Source of the DNA: an uncultured Pseudomonadota bacterium
GTDB lineage: Bacteria; Myxococcota_A; UBA796; SXON01
Direction of reading: 5' to 3'
Assembly (NCBI GenBank): GCA_903900265.1
Contig: CAIUMM010000005.1
Location: forward strand, 1 to 60,935
DNA length: 60,935 bases
The stretch's first letter is position 1; the number at the start of each line of letters is the position of its first letter. The notes under the pieces are model-generated. The model worked only from the letters and a program-made list of their open reading frames with translations, was not told where the DNA came from and ran no database searches. A program made the position numbers and the translations under genes. Below are positions 8,636 through 18,425 of the stretch, in pieces.

Positions 8636-10543
8636 ATGGATCGTCGCGAACTGGATGAACTCGACCGCTTTCTGGCCATGACCGGTCAGGCTACGCTGTT
8701 GACCTACTACGGCATCCAAGAGCAGACTTCGACGGAGGATGTCGAGGCGCTCATCAAAAAGCGGCGCGCATGGGCGCAAGGGCAACAATCCAATCCGAAG
8801 TTCAAGTCGGAGGCGCTTTTTGTCATCAAGCAGAACGCGCTGATCCGCAAAGCGTTGTTGGAAGAGCCGGAAGAGTATCGGACGCATGTCAACGCCAACA
8901 ACGTCCAGCGCAACGTAGAAAGTCTGCGCGTCATCCTCAACGCTACGCTGGCGGCGGGTTCGCTGCCCGCCAGCGCCGACGCAGCGATTCGCAAGCAAGG
9001 GCGCGATCTCGGCCTACCCGACGCGCTCGTCGCCCAACAGATCGAAGAGGCGATGCACGCCGCGGGTCTCCGTAAAGACGGCGACGCCGACCCTACGCCC
9101 GCGCCGAGCCTCGTGGACTTCTACGAGGTCCTCGACACCGCGCCCGACGGCTCCGCCGAGCAGCTCGAGCAAGCGTACCGCGCACGGTACCGATGGGCGC
9201 GCGGCCTCAACGACCTGACGCGCTCCGCGGACATGCTGAACAAGCTGGACCAGGCGTGGACGGTGTTGCGGGATCCGGAGCGCCGGGCCCGGTACGACGC
9301 ACGTAGAGCGCTGTGGGCGCAAGCCACCGCGTCGATGCAGACCGGCGTCCTCGGACTGTTGGGCGGCGCGCTCGCCCCGGTCAACGAGCCGGAGCTCTCG
9401 GAGGACGCGTCCAGCTACACGCCCGCGTTCAAAGCAGAGCACCTCAAGCCGACGACCTCGGCCAGCGAGCCACCGGTACGGGCGGATCGTTCCCCGCATC
9501 GCTCCGGGGATGACGACGAGCACACCAACGTGAACGTCCCGATGCCCGTCGCGCCGCAGATGCCGGATCTCGGCCCGGCGTTCCGGAACGGGGATGCTCC
9601 CCAGCCCATCCGCGAGCGTGGCCCCAAGCTTGGCGTAGACGGCCCGGACGCGATCCACATCCACACCAAAGATGGGCGGGTGCGCCACCGTTTGCTGGTC
9701 CGCAACACCGGGGACGGCAAGATGCCGGGGCGCGTGGTCGCAGACCACGACTGGCTGGAGATCACCAAGCCGCAGCTCGACCCACGTGCCTCTATGCAGG
9801 TGGTCGAGGTGATCGTACACGTCGACCGCATGCCGTGGCGCTCAGCCTCCGCGGCCCTGACCGTGGTCACCGAGCACGGCGAGCGGAGGTCCATCGCCTT
9901 CCACGTGTCGCGGAGGTCGATGCTGCCGTGGGCGGTGGCGGGCACCGTGCTCGCCGCGGTCGCGATCGTCGTCGCGGTCGGCGTGCTCACGCGAGGCGGC
10001 TCCGACCGGAGCGCGCAGCTCAACTTGACGATCGACCCTCCCGCCGAACATGTCTACGTGAACGGCGTAGACGTCGGCGCTGGGCCAGCCATCGCCTACC
10101 AGAGCGACAACGTCGTGGCGCCGCTTCGGCTGCGGGTCGAAGCCACGGGATTCGCTCCGCACGATGAGATTGTACAGTTGGATGCCGGAAATAGCATTGA
10201 TCGAGCCATCCGTCTGGACCTGTCTGACCGGATGAACTGGGCACCCCCCACCGGAGCGTCCGATCAGGTAATTCCACCAACCGCCGCAGAGATTGTGCAA
10301 TCCAAAGCCGCAGTGATCGCATCCTGCCTCGGGGTAACTACTCCGGTGGATGCGCAGTTCAAGGTGATGATCGACGGCACCGGTTTGGCCCGACAAGTGG
10401 ACATCCTCGCGCCAACCGGGGCGTCGGACGACGCCCTCGCGTGTATCAACCGCACGTTTCGCGTCATGAAATTCGGGAAGCTTGAAGCTGACTATGGCGA
10501 ACTCGAGACCGTAGCGCACCTGATGCCTGCGACAGCGCCTTGA
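8636..10543 (+). CDS. Membrane protein with two degenerate J-like domains, PEGA-like and AgmX/TonB-C-like domains
   Basis: A 635-residue protein, last gene of the Hsp70 locus. Residues about 5-80 and 162-225 each look like a J domain fold (the second has FYEVLDTAPDGSAEQLEQAY and ends RDPERRARYDARR). The HPD loop is missing from both; the second has RYRWARGLN where YHPD would stand. A beta-rich Ig-like segment lies around 335-425. A single membrane helix (about 430-452, LPWAVAGTVLAAVAIVVAVG) is followed by a PEGA-like domain (462-525). The last 80 residues have a conserved Cys pair and resemble the AgmX/TonB C-terminal fold. Predicted topology is J-like domains inside, C-terminus in the periplasm. 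The ATG at 8636 is the most plausible start. Confidence 0.72.
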   Translation: MDRRELDELDRFLAMTGQATLLTYYGIQEQTSTEDVEALIKKRRAWAQGQQSNPKFKSEALFVIKQNALIRKALLEEPEEYRTHVNANNVQRNVESLRVILNATLAAGSLPASADAAIRKQGRDLGLPDALVAQQIEEAMHAAGLRKDGDADPTPAPSLVDFYEVLDTAPDGSAEQLEQAYRARYRWARGLNDLTRSADMLNKLDQAWTVLRDPERRARYDARRALWAQATASMQTGVLGLLGGALAPVNEPELSEDASSYTPAFKAEHLKPTTSASEPPVRADRSPHRSGDDDEHTNVNVPMPVAPQMPDLGPAFRNGDAPQPIRERGPKLGVDGPDAIHIHTKDGRVRHRLLVRNTGDGKMPGRVVADHDWLEITKPQLDPRASMQVVEVIVHVDRMPWRSASAALTVVTEHGERRSIAFHVSRRSMLPWAVAGTVLAAVAIVVAVGVLTRGGSDRSAQLNLTIDPPAEHVYVNGVDVGAGPAIAYQSDNVVAPLRLRVEATGFAPHDEIVQLDAGNSIDRAIRLDLSDRMNWAPPTGASDQVIPPTAAEIVQSKAAVIASCLGVTTPVDAQFKVMIDGTGLARQVDILAPTGASDDALACINRTFRVMKFGKLEADYGELETVAHLMPATAP

Positions 10544-10568
10544 CGGCGCCGAGCACGCTGGATAGTAG
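10540..10568 (+). promoter_or_regulatory. Promoter of tRNA-Ala
   Basis: TTGACG (10540-10545) and TAGTAG (10563-10568) are separated by 17 bases, and transcription would start a few bases before the tRNA at 10581. The -35 overlaps the TGA stop of the J-like gene. The overlapping register GATAGT (10561-10566) matches the motif seen upstream of other genes here. Confidence 0.5.
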
Positions 10569-10580
10569 ACGATGTCCGCT

Positions 10581-10656
10581 GGGGAAGTAGCTCAATTGGT
10601 AGAGCGCCGCGTTCGCAATGCGGAGGTCGCCGGTTCGATTCCGGTCTTCTCCACCA
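10581..10656 (+). tRNA. tRNA-Ala (anticodon CGC)
   Basis: A complete 76-base cloverleaf. The acceptor stem GGGGAAG/CTTCTCC contains the G3:U70 wobble pair that identifies alanine tRNAs. The D arm is GCTC/GAGC, the anticodon loop TTCGCAA gives CGC (reads GCG), and the T arm loop is TTCGATT. The discriminator is A and CCA is encoded. Anticodon and identity element agree. A short T-run (ATTTTCT) follows at 10659-10665. Confidence 0.95.
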
Positions 10657-10716
10657 CTATTTTCTCCCTCCGATGTAGAGCCTCATTGGCTCCTAGGTAG
10701 ACCCCGAAGAGGTCCC

Positions 10717-11607
10717 GTGTCCCCTTCCATCCGCGCCGGTTTTGCAACTGCAGACGACGGCGTGAGGTTGTACTGGCGCGCCGTGGGCAATGGCCCGGTG
10801 CTGATGTGCAACAACGGGGTTGGTGTCAGCACCTACTTCTGGCGCTACTTCGTGGACTTTTTCGCGAAGGAATACACCGTGGTGGTCTGGGACTACCGCG
10901 CTCATGGGCGCAGCGACCGCGTCAAAGACTGGCGCGAAGCGGACATGTCGATCGCCCGTTTGGCCGACGATCTGCACGCGGTGATCGCCGCCGCTGCGGG
11001 TGACCAATCTGTGGTCCTCGTCGGGCATTCCATGGGCTGTCAGGTTGGGTTTGAGTACTACCGAAACCACCCGGAGCGCGTCCTCGCGCTGGTCCCTATG
11101 CTGGGCAGCGCAGGGCGAACCTTAGAGACGTTCTTCGACTATGCAGGTTCACCCAAGCTGTTCGAGTTTGCCTCGCGCATGGTGGACAGCCAAGGCGCGG
11201 CCGCGCACGCGTTGATTCGCCCCATCCTGCGCAGCCCGCTCGCGTGGTTCGTGACCTGGAGGCTCGACCTCGTCGATCCCGTCTACGCAAGCCGGGAGGA
11301 CATGGTGAAGTACCTCGGGCACATCGCGCGCCTCGACCTGCGCGTGTTCCTGCACAACGTGCTGGAGGTGCAAAAGCACGACGCGTGGGACGTGCTCCCG
11401 AAAATCGTCGTGCCTACGCTCATCGTCGCGGCCGAGCGGGACGCCTTCACGCCGATGTGGCTCTCCCGCAAGGAGGTCGACACCATCCCCGGAGCCGAGC
11501 TGCTCGTGCTCGCCGACGCCAGCCACGCCGCGCTCATCGAGCAGCCCGAGAACATCCATCATCGGGTTGCGCGCTTCCTACGCGAGCGGGTCTTCGTCAC
11601 TCTCTGA
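10717..11607 (+). CDS. Alpha/beta hydrolase
   Basis: Alpha/beta-hydrolase fold enzyme of 296 residues. The oxyanion region is NNGVGVSTYFWRY, the nucleophile elbow is GHSMG, and the late DAFTP and SHAALIEQP segments supply the likely acid and histidine. Substrate cannot be told. The GTG at 10717 is chosen because an AGAGG sequence lies just upstream and longer frames run into the tRNA gene. It converges with the PhoH gene, 14 bases apart. Confidence 0.85.
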   Translation: MSPSIRAGFATADDGVRLYWRAVGNGPVLMCNNGVGVSTYFWRYFVDFFAKEYTVVVWDYRAHGRSDRVKDWREADMSIARLADDLHAVIAAAAGDQSVVLVGHSMGCQVGFEYYRNHPERVLALVPMLGSAGRTLETFFDYAGSPKLFEFASRMVDSQGAAAHALIRPILRSPLAWFVTWRLDLVDPVYASREDMVKYLGHIARLDLRVFLHNVLEVQKHDAWDVLPKIVVPTLIVAAERDAFTPMWLSRKEVDTIPGAELLVLADASHAALIEQPENIHHRVARFLRERVFVTL

Positions 11608-11627
11608 CGAACACCGCCGGATCAGAG
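11602..11627. terminator. Inverted repeat spanning two convergent stop codons
   Basis: CTCTGA (11602-11607) and TCAGAG (11622-11627) form a 6-bp stem with a 14-base loop. The TGA stops of the hydrolase and of the PhoH gene are the inner ends of the two arms. Possible bidirectional terminator; no T-tract. Confidence 0.35.
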
Positions 11628-12986
11628 CAGGTTGGACGCCGCCTCTGCAAGCGCAGACCGCTCGCCCTTGCGCATCGTGACGTGGCCCGCCATCCCGCTG
11701 GTGCGGAAACGCTCGATCACGTAGGACAAGCCGTTGGAGGTCGCGTCGACGTACGGGTTGTCGATCTGGTACCGATCCCCGGTCAACACCACTTTGGTCC
11801 CCTCGCCTGCGCGCGTGATGACCGTCTTGACCTCATGCGGCGTGAGGTTCTGCGCCTCATCGATGATCAAGAACTGCTTGGGCAAGGAGCGCCCGCGGAT
11901 GTAGGTGAGCGGCTCCACCTCGACGAGCTTCTGGTCGAGCAACGTCTGGTAGTTCGGCGTGGTGGGGCGATTGCGGCCCGCCTTGTCCGCCGCGTCCTGA
12001 CCACCAAGCAGCAGCTCGAGGTTATCAAAAATCGGCTTCATCCACGGGTTCAGCTTGTCATCGAGGCTGCCCGGAAGGAAGCCGATGTCCTTGCCGAGCG
12101 GGAAGATCGGCCGAGCGACGACCAAACGGCGATAGCGCTTGTCATCTGCGACGAGGCGCAGCCCGCAGGCGATGGCGACGAGGGTCTTGCCGGTACCGGC
12201 GCGACCGTCGAGGGTCACCAGCGGGATGCTGTCGTCCATCAGCAAGTCAAGCGCGAACAGCTGTTCCCGATTCCGGGCGAAGATCCCCGAGACGCCGTCG
12301 CGATGTTTTCCAACGAGCTGCAGCCGCTTGTTCCCGTGGTCGAAGCGGGTCATCGCGGTTTGCTGGGGGTTGGCGGTGTTTCGCAAGATCACGAACTGGT
12401 TTGGGCAGAGCCCCTCACCCGAGTCGGAGAGCGCGCCGCGCACGTGTAGATCGTCGACCAGCTCTTTGGCGACGTCGCGCTCGATGACGCCCGTGTAGGC
12501 CTCATCGACCTCCACGTGAGCGTGCTCGTAGTCCTCCGCGGACATGCCTAAGGCGTCGGCCTTCAGACGCATATTCACGTCGCGACTGACGACGATCAGC
12601 CTGCCGCCGGTCTTTGCGATGTCCTGATGCAGGCGCATCGCGGTGCGGAGGATGATGTTGTCCGCCGAGTCCAACGCGCCGGAGAACAGCTCGGCGTTGT
12701 CGCCGGGGCGGCCGAGCTCTACGCGCAAGGTACCGCCGCTGGGCAACGCGACGCCCTGCGCGAGCTTGCCGATCTGCCGCAGCCCATCGAGCGTGCGGCT
12801 GATGGTGCGCGCACAGCGACCGCGCTCGGTGAGCTCCCGCTTGAACTTGTCGACCTCTTCGATGACGGTGATCGGCAGGATCAGGTCGTGCTCGTGGAAC
12901 ACAAAGATGGAGTTCGGGTCCGAGAGAAGGACGTTCGTGTCGAGCAAGTAGGTGCGACGACCGGGCGCATGATCGGAAGGTGCCAA
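11622..12986 (-). CDS. PIN domain-PhoH ATPase (YlaK type)
   Basis: A 454-residue fusion of an N-terminal PIN ribonuclease domain (YLLDTNVLLSDP, first acidic residue near D16; further acids VIEEVDKFK and SRDVNMRLK) with a C-terminal PhoH P-loop ATPase. Walker A GRAGTGKT is near 260 and Walker B IIDEAQN near 376. PIN-PhoH proteins are RNA unwinding/cleaving enzymes, and this layout matches the YlaK/PhoH2 group. The TTG at 12986 is preferred, being eight bases after GGAG; the frame stays open 72 bases further upstream. Confidence 0.88.
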   Translation of the reverse strand: MAPSDHAPGRRTYLLDTNVLLSDPNSIFVFHEHDLILPITVIEEVDKFKRELTERGRCARTISRTLDGLRQIGKLAQGVALPSGGTLRVELGRPGDNAELFSGALDSADNIILRTAMRLHQDIAKTGGRLIVVSRDVNMRLKADALGMSAEDYEHAHVEVDEAYTGVIERDVAKELVDDLHVRGALSDSGEGLCPNQFVILRNTANPQQTAMTRFDHGNKRLQLVGKHRDGVSGIFARNREQLFALDLLMDDSIPLVTLDGRAGTGKTLVAIACGLRLVADDKRYRRLVVARPIFPLGKDIGFLPGSLDDKLNPWMKPIFDNLELLLGGQDAADKAGRNRPTTPNYQTLLDQKLVEVEPLTYIRGRSLPKQFLIIDEAQNLTPHEVKTVITRAGEGTKVVLTGDRYQIDNPYVDATSNGLSYVIERFRTSGMAGHVTMRKGERSALAEAASNLL

Positions 12987-13104
12987 GGGAGGAACTCCAT
13001 TTGTTAGGACGACGGGAATCGTCCGAGGGGAAATCAAGATAACCCGCGCGACCAGCACAGGCGTCGTTGTTCAACGGGCGTGCCTCGCAACGCGGGACAC
13101 CGCG

Positions 13105-13641
13105 CTACGGCACGACGAAGGTGTACTCCTGCGAGGTCAGGCTCATGCCCGCTCGCCAAGTGACCGAGGGGGCGTCGATGCGCAGCGTCGAACCCGAGCC
13201 GTTGGCGCCGCCGATGTACGCCCCAAGTTCCCCCCGGCTCGCGGGCGACACAGGCGCGAACTTCACCGTGTTGGGGCCGGGGCGCACGAAGGAGGAGAGG
13301 TCCACCAGAACTTGGGATTGACCACTCTGGAGACGACGCACGTAGGCGCCGTTGACGTAGACATCCACCGCGCCACCAACCGACGCTTGATCTTCGGAGA
13401 CGAGGTACCATGTGAGCGGCGCCGCCGTCGCAGGACGCGCCGCGACCACCGGAGCAGGAGCGGCGGAGACCACTTGCACGTTGTACCGAGGCGCGTCGAT
13501 AAAGATGTTCCCGCCCGCGTCGATGCGAACGGTGACGCCTTCGAGCGTCACAGCGGGGGGTTCATCGGCGCGCACGCCGTTGATATAGAGCGCCCCAGCG
13601 CTGGCCTGCGTCAGCAGCGCAAGCACAACGAGAGCGATCAC
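13105..13641 (-). CDS. Small secreted beta-rich protein of unknown function
   Basis: A 178-residue protein with a signal peptide (MIALVVLALLTQASA, cleavage near residue 15). It contains two short pieces in which a YINGV or YVNGAYV strand is followed by a hydrophobic strand, as in PEGA-like or Ig-like surface domains. There is no catalytic motif. It starts with GTG and overlaps the HU stop codon by four bases (GTGA), so it is translationally coupled to a DNA-binding protein, a pairing with no obvious logic. Confidence 0.65.
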   Translation of the reverse strand: MIALVVLALLTQASAGALYINGVRADEPPAVTLEGVTVRIDAGGNIFIDAPRYNVQVVSAAPAPVVAARPATAAPLTWYLVSEDQASVGGAVDVYVNGAYVRRLQSGQSQVLVDLSSFVRPGPNTVKFAPVSPASRGELGAYIGGANGSGSTLRIDAPSVTWRAGMSLTSQEYTFVVP

Positions 13642-13934
13642 TCGTCGTCTCCGCCGAGCGTGCCGTTGACTCGGTTCCGCAGGCCTTTTCCGACCTTGAA
13701 CACCGGAAGCACCTTAGGCCGAACCACGATCTCGGCGCCGCTGCGCGGGTTCCGGCCGGTGTACCCCTTGTACTCCTTGGCGCAGAAGCTCCCGAATCCG
13801 CGGATCTCTACCCGCTCGCCACGCACCAGCGCGTCGCGCACCTGATCAAACACCGCGGTGACCACGACCTCGGCGGTGGCTCTCGGGGTGCTCTCCTGGC
13901 GCGCTAGCGCATCGATCAGTTCGCTCTTGGTCAT
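13638..13934 (-). CDS. HU/IHF family DNA-binding protein
   Basis: A 98-residue nucleoid protein. The family signature GFGSFCAKEYKGYTGRNP includes the beta-arm with the DNA-intercalating Pro in RNPRSGAEI. The C-terminus carries a short acidic tail (GGDDE). HU/IHF dimers bend DNA. Length and sequence do not separate HU from IHF-beta with certainty. It lies nine bases downstream of secF, in the same direction. Confidence 0.93.
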   Translation of the reverse strand: MTKSELIDALARQESTPRATAEVVVTAVFDQVRDALVRGERVEIRGFGSFCAKEYKGYTGRNPRSGAEIVVRPKVLPVFKVGKGLRNRVNGTLGGDDE

Positions 13935-13943
13935 GACGCGAGC

Positions 13944-15098
13944 CTATCCCTTCCGACCGATAAAGCGTTCGAAGAAGTGGCGGTTTTCACGCAACACGAT
14001 GGTGAGCGGCGCGGCCACATACACCGAGGAGTAGGTGCCTACGATGATTCCGATGAGCATTGCCTCCGCAAACTGACGCAACACCGGACCACCGATGAAC
14101 AAGAATGGGACCATCGACAGCATGGTCGCGCCCGAGGTGATGATGGTGCGCGACAAGGTCTGGTTGATCGAGTCGTTGATCAGCTTCGGGAAGTCCGAAG
14201 CACGATAACGCTGCATGTTCTCGCGGATACGGTCATAGACAACGATGGTGTCGTTGATCGAATACCCGAGCAGCGTGAGCAGCGCGCTGATCATCGAGAG
14301 ACCAAACTCCTGCTGCGTCAACACCCAGATGCCGATCAGGATGGTGCTGTCGTGGAACAAGCAGAGGATCGCGCCGGGCGCGAAGGTGAAGTCAAAGCGC
14401 AAGCCGACGTAGATCAACAAGATCAGCATCGTCGCGCCCAGCGAAATCAGCCCGGCCACGCGTAGGCTGCCGCCCACCTTGGGACCAACGGAATCGGTGC
14501 GATCGATGTGCACGCCCTGGCCGGACAGCGAATCCTCGAGCGCGCCACGAATCTGCTCCGCCAAGCCGGGCAACCGGACGTACACCGTGTTGTCTTCCGG
14601 CGAGGACTGAACGCTGACGCCGGGCAGCGCCGCGACGGCCTTCTCAAAATCCTTGACCGTGCGCGTCGACACGCTGCCATCCGCGGGCGCCGGCCAGCTT
14701 ACGACGAGGCGGGTTCCGACCTGCTCGTCGGGAACGCTCTGGATGTCGGGGAATGAAGCCCGGAGCGCGTCCTCAGCGGCCTTGACATCCTCAGGCTTGG
14801 CCGAAGACTCGCCCTGCATCCGGAACAGAAACCGGTTCTCGCCGGCGGCGCCGATCGACTGGATCGCGTCGTCACCGACACCCGCGGGCGCGAGCGCATG
14901 GCGCACGTCTTCAATCGGAGTAGGCTTGTCGAAGGTGACCTCCACCTCGGTGCCGCCGGTGAAGTCGATGCTCCAGTTCGGACCCTTCACGAAAAACAGG
15001 ATCAGGGAGATCGCGGCTGCTGCCCACGAAATGTTGGCGAAGAGGTGCCTGCGCTTGAGGAAGTCGTAGTAGAAACCTTGCGGGATGAGCTCAAACAT
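13944..15098 (-). CDS. secF: Protein translocase subunit SecF
   Basis: A 384-residue inner-membrane protein that, with SecD, uses the proton gradient to pull exported proteins out of SecYEG. TM1 (about 18-38) is followed by IDFTGGTEVEV. A periplasmic domain of about 150 residues follows, then five membrane helices containing the family motif GYSINDTIVVYDRIREN. It is longer than E. coli SecF (323) because of the larger periplasmic region. It is 42 bases downstream of secD. Confidence 0.95.
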   Translation of the reverse strand: MFELIPQGFYYDFLKRRHLFANISWAAAAISLILFFVKGPNWSIDFTGGTEVEVTFDKPTPIEDVRHALAPAGVGDDAIQSIGAAGENRFLFRMQGESSAKPEDVKAAEDALRASFPDIQSVPDEQVGTRLVVSWPAPADGSVSTRTVKDFEKAVAALPGVSVQSSPEDNTVYVRLPGLAEQIRGALEDSLSGQGVHIDRTDSVGPKVGGSLRVAGLISLGATMLILLIYVGLRFDFTFAPGAILCLFHDSTILIGIWVLTQQEFGLSMISALLTLLGYSINDTIVVYDRIRENMQRYRASDFPKLINDSINQTLSRTIITSGATMLSMVPFLFIGGPVLRQFAEAMLIGIIVGTYSSVYVAAPLTIVLRENRHFFERFIGRKG

Positions 15099-15140
15099 CG
15101 TCTTTTCCTGTGCCGCCAGAGCGGGTCGTGGTGGCGGGGT

Positions 15141-16928
15141 TCAGATCGAGAGGGTGGTCGACGAGCGACGAAGCCCGACAAGGAAGGACAGCATGGCGCG
15201 CGACACGAACACACCGGTGAACAGCGTCGTGAAGATGCCGATCATCAGCGTCACGGCGAAGCCCTTCAGCGGGCCGGAGCCGTAGCTGTAGAGCACGACA
15301 CCGGCGAGCAGCGTCGTCACGTTCGAGTCCACAACCGCGACGACCGCGTGTTCAAAACCAGCTTCCAGCGCAAGCCGCGGCGATTTTCCGAGTCGAAGCT
15401 CCTCGCGAATGCGCTCGTAGATGATGATGTTGCAGTCGACGGCCATACCCACGGTCAACGCGATGCCGCAGATACCGGGCAGCGTCAACGTCGCGCCCAC
15501 CATCGCGAGCAGCGCCACGACGAGCAGGACGTTGACCACCAGCGAGATGCACGCGATGATGCCCGAGAGGCGGTAGTAGACCGCAGCAAACAGCAGCACC
15601 ATCGCGCTTCCGAGGCCCGCTGCCATCAAGCCGCCGTGAATGGCCTGCTCCCCCAGAGAAGCGCTGACGAGGCGCACATCTCCCGGGGTGACGGGCGCAG
15701 GCAGCGCACCCGAGCGAAGCACGAGCGCGAGGGTGCCGGCCTCTTTCTTGCCGCCGTCGGGCCCGTCTCCACCGACCGTGATGCGGCAGTTATCGAAGAT
15801 CTGCGCCTGAATCATCGGCGCCGACCGTACCTTGTCATCCAGCACGATCGCGAAGCGCTTTTGAAGGTTTGCGCCGGTGACCTGACCAAAAATCTGCGAT
15901 CCGCGAGGCTTGAAGTCGAGGTGGACTTCATACTGACCCGTCTGCGGGTCGGTACCGGTGGAAGCGCTGTTGATGTCGTCCCCGGAGATCAGCTCCTCGT
16001 CATGCAGCACGTAGGGATACGCGCGCACGTCGACGCCGTCTTTCTTCTCGTAGTGCCACAGCACCACGCGCCCTTGCGGGATCTTGCCTTGGTCGACCAG
16101 CCATTGGGACAGGGCTTTGTCGTTTGCAAAGTCTGCAGCGCTCATCGCCGCTTCGGCTTCCGCGATCGCGGGCAGCAAGGGACGGAAGCTCAGCTCGGAG
16201 TCCTTAAGCGGGCTCTCTTCGTCCACCAGCATGAACACCAGACGCGCGGTGGTACCGACGGTCTCGAGCGCCTCCTCCACGTCGGTCTCACCGGGCAGCT
16301 GCACGTTGATGCCATCTACGCCTTTGATGGTGATCGACGGCTCTTTGACGCCGGTCTCATCGATACGATTCCGGATGGTCTCCAACGCCTGCTCGACGGA
16401 GCGCTTGCGGATCTCGGTTTGGTCGTCGGCGTTCATCGCGAAGGCGTGAACGGTCTTGCCGTCGTCGTTGTTGGTGTTCTTGTAGGTGTAGCGGCGCAAG
16501 GAAGTCCGAACCAGCGTCTGCACCTGCTCTAAGGACGTGCCTTCGCCCGGCTCAATCAGCAACGCCGGACTTTTCGGATCGCGACGGACCGATGCCAGCT
16601 TGATGTCTTGCTTTTCAGCCGCGGACTTCAAGCCTGGGATGTCGCGCTGCACGCTTGAGAGCACGCCCTCTTCTACGCCGACCTCGAGGGTCAAGTCGAT
16701 GCCGCCCTGTAGGTCCAGACCGAGGTTGACGGCCTTGTTGGGCAACCAGCGTACATACGAAGGAAGCGGCGTTTCTAACGCAGGGGGATCATCCATGGCC
16801 GCGCGCTTGGCGGCGAGCTCAATGTTGTTTTGAACCTCTTTGCCCAGAAAAGTAGGCAAAAGCATCCAAACGGCGGCAACCACCGAGAGGCCAACCACGC
16901 CCAGACGAGCGTATACGCCGCGTTCCAT
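15141..16928 (-). CDS. secD: Protein translocase subunit SecD
   Basis: A 595-residue partner of SecF. TM1 lies at about 8-26, the signature GLDLQGGIDLTLEV follows near residue 54, then the large periplasmic P1 domain. Five C-terminal membrane helices follow, with TLPGICGIALTVGMAVDCN and IYERIREE, where conserved acidic and basic residues couple to proton flow. The ATG directly abuts the yajC stop codon. Confidence 0.96.
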   Translation of the reverse strand: MERGVYARLGVVGLSVVAAVWMLLPTFLGKEVQNNIELAAKRAAMDDPPALETPLPSYVRWLPNKAVNLGLDLQGGIDLTLEVGVEEGVLSSVQRDIPGLKSAAEKQDIKLASVRRDPKSPALLIEPGEGTSLEQVQTLVRTSLRRYTYKNTNNDDGKTVHAFAMNADDQTEIRKRSVEQALETIRNRIDETGVKEPSITIKGVDGINVQLPGETDVEEALETVGTTARLVFMLVDEESPLKDSELSFRPLLPAIAEAEAAMSAADFANDKALSQWLVDQGKIPQGRVVLWHYEKKDGVDVRAYPYVLHDEELISGDDINSASTGTDPQTGQYEVHLDFKPRGSQIFGQVTGANLQKRFAIVLDDKVRSAPMIQAQIFDNCRITVGGDGPDGGKKEAGTLALVLRSGALPAPVTPGDVRLVSASLGEQAIHGGLMAAGLGSAMVLLFAAVYYRLSGIIACISLVVNVLLVVALLAMVGATLTLPGICGIALTVGMAVDCNIIIYERIREELRLGKSPRLALEAGFEHAVVAVVDSNVTTLLAGVVLYSYGSGPLKGFAVTLMIGIFTTLFTGVFVSRAMLSFLVGLRRSSTTLSI

Positions 16929-17243
16929 CTACTTGTCCGCCTTGGCAACTGCCGGGGCATCCGCCGTGACCTTACGCTTCACGGTGTCCCTATCGACAGT
17001 GATGTAGGAGTTGGGGGAGACCTCGAGCACCAGCGTATCGGCGCGGGCTTCGTGGACCTTGCCATGGATTCCGCCCGAAGTCACGACCAGATCGCCCCGT
17101 TGCAAGCCAGCGATCAGCGTCTGCTGCGCCTTCGCCTCCTGCTGCTGAGGGCGCCACAGCACAAAGTAGAAGATCGCGACCATGATCGGGATCATCATGA
17201 TGCCGGAAGGCAGGCCAGAGGCGGGGCTGTCGTAGAGGTGCAT
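16929..17243 (-). CDS. yajC: Preprotein translocase accessory subunit YajC
   Basis: A 104-residue single-pass inner-membrane protein that associates with SecDF. The membrane helix (about 14-29, IMMIPIMVAIFYFVLW) is followed by the family motif RPQQQEAKAQQ and a short beta-rich cytoplasmic domain. Three bases separate it from tgt. The order tgt-yajC-secD-secF is the common proteobacterial order. Confidence 0.94.
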   Translation of the reverse strand: MHLYDSPASGLPSGIMMIPIMVAIFYFVLWRPQQQEAKAQQTLIAGLQRGDLVVTSGGIHGKVHEARADTLVLEVSPNSYITVDRDTVKRKVTADAPAVAKADK

Positions 17244-17246
17244 GGG

Positions 17247-18395
<1,149 letters not shown>

Positions 18396-18425
18396 CTAAT
18401 TCGGGAGTCCGGAAAATGCTCCAGA

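Noticed and set aside
14898..16532. Open frame of 544 codons on the plus strand
   Set aside because: Antisense to secD, whose identity is certain.
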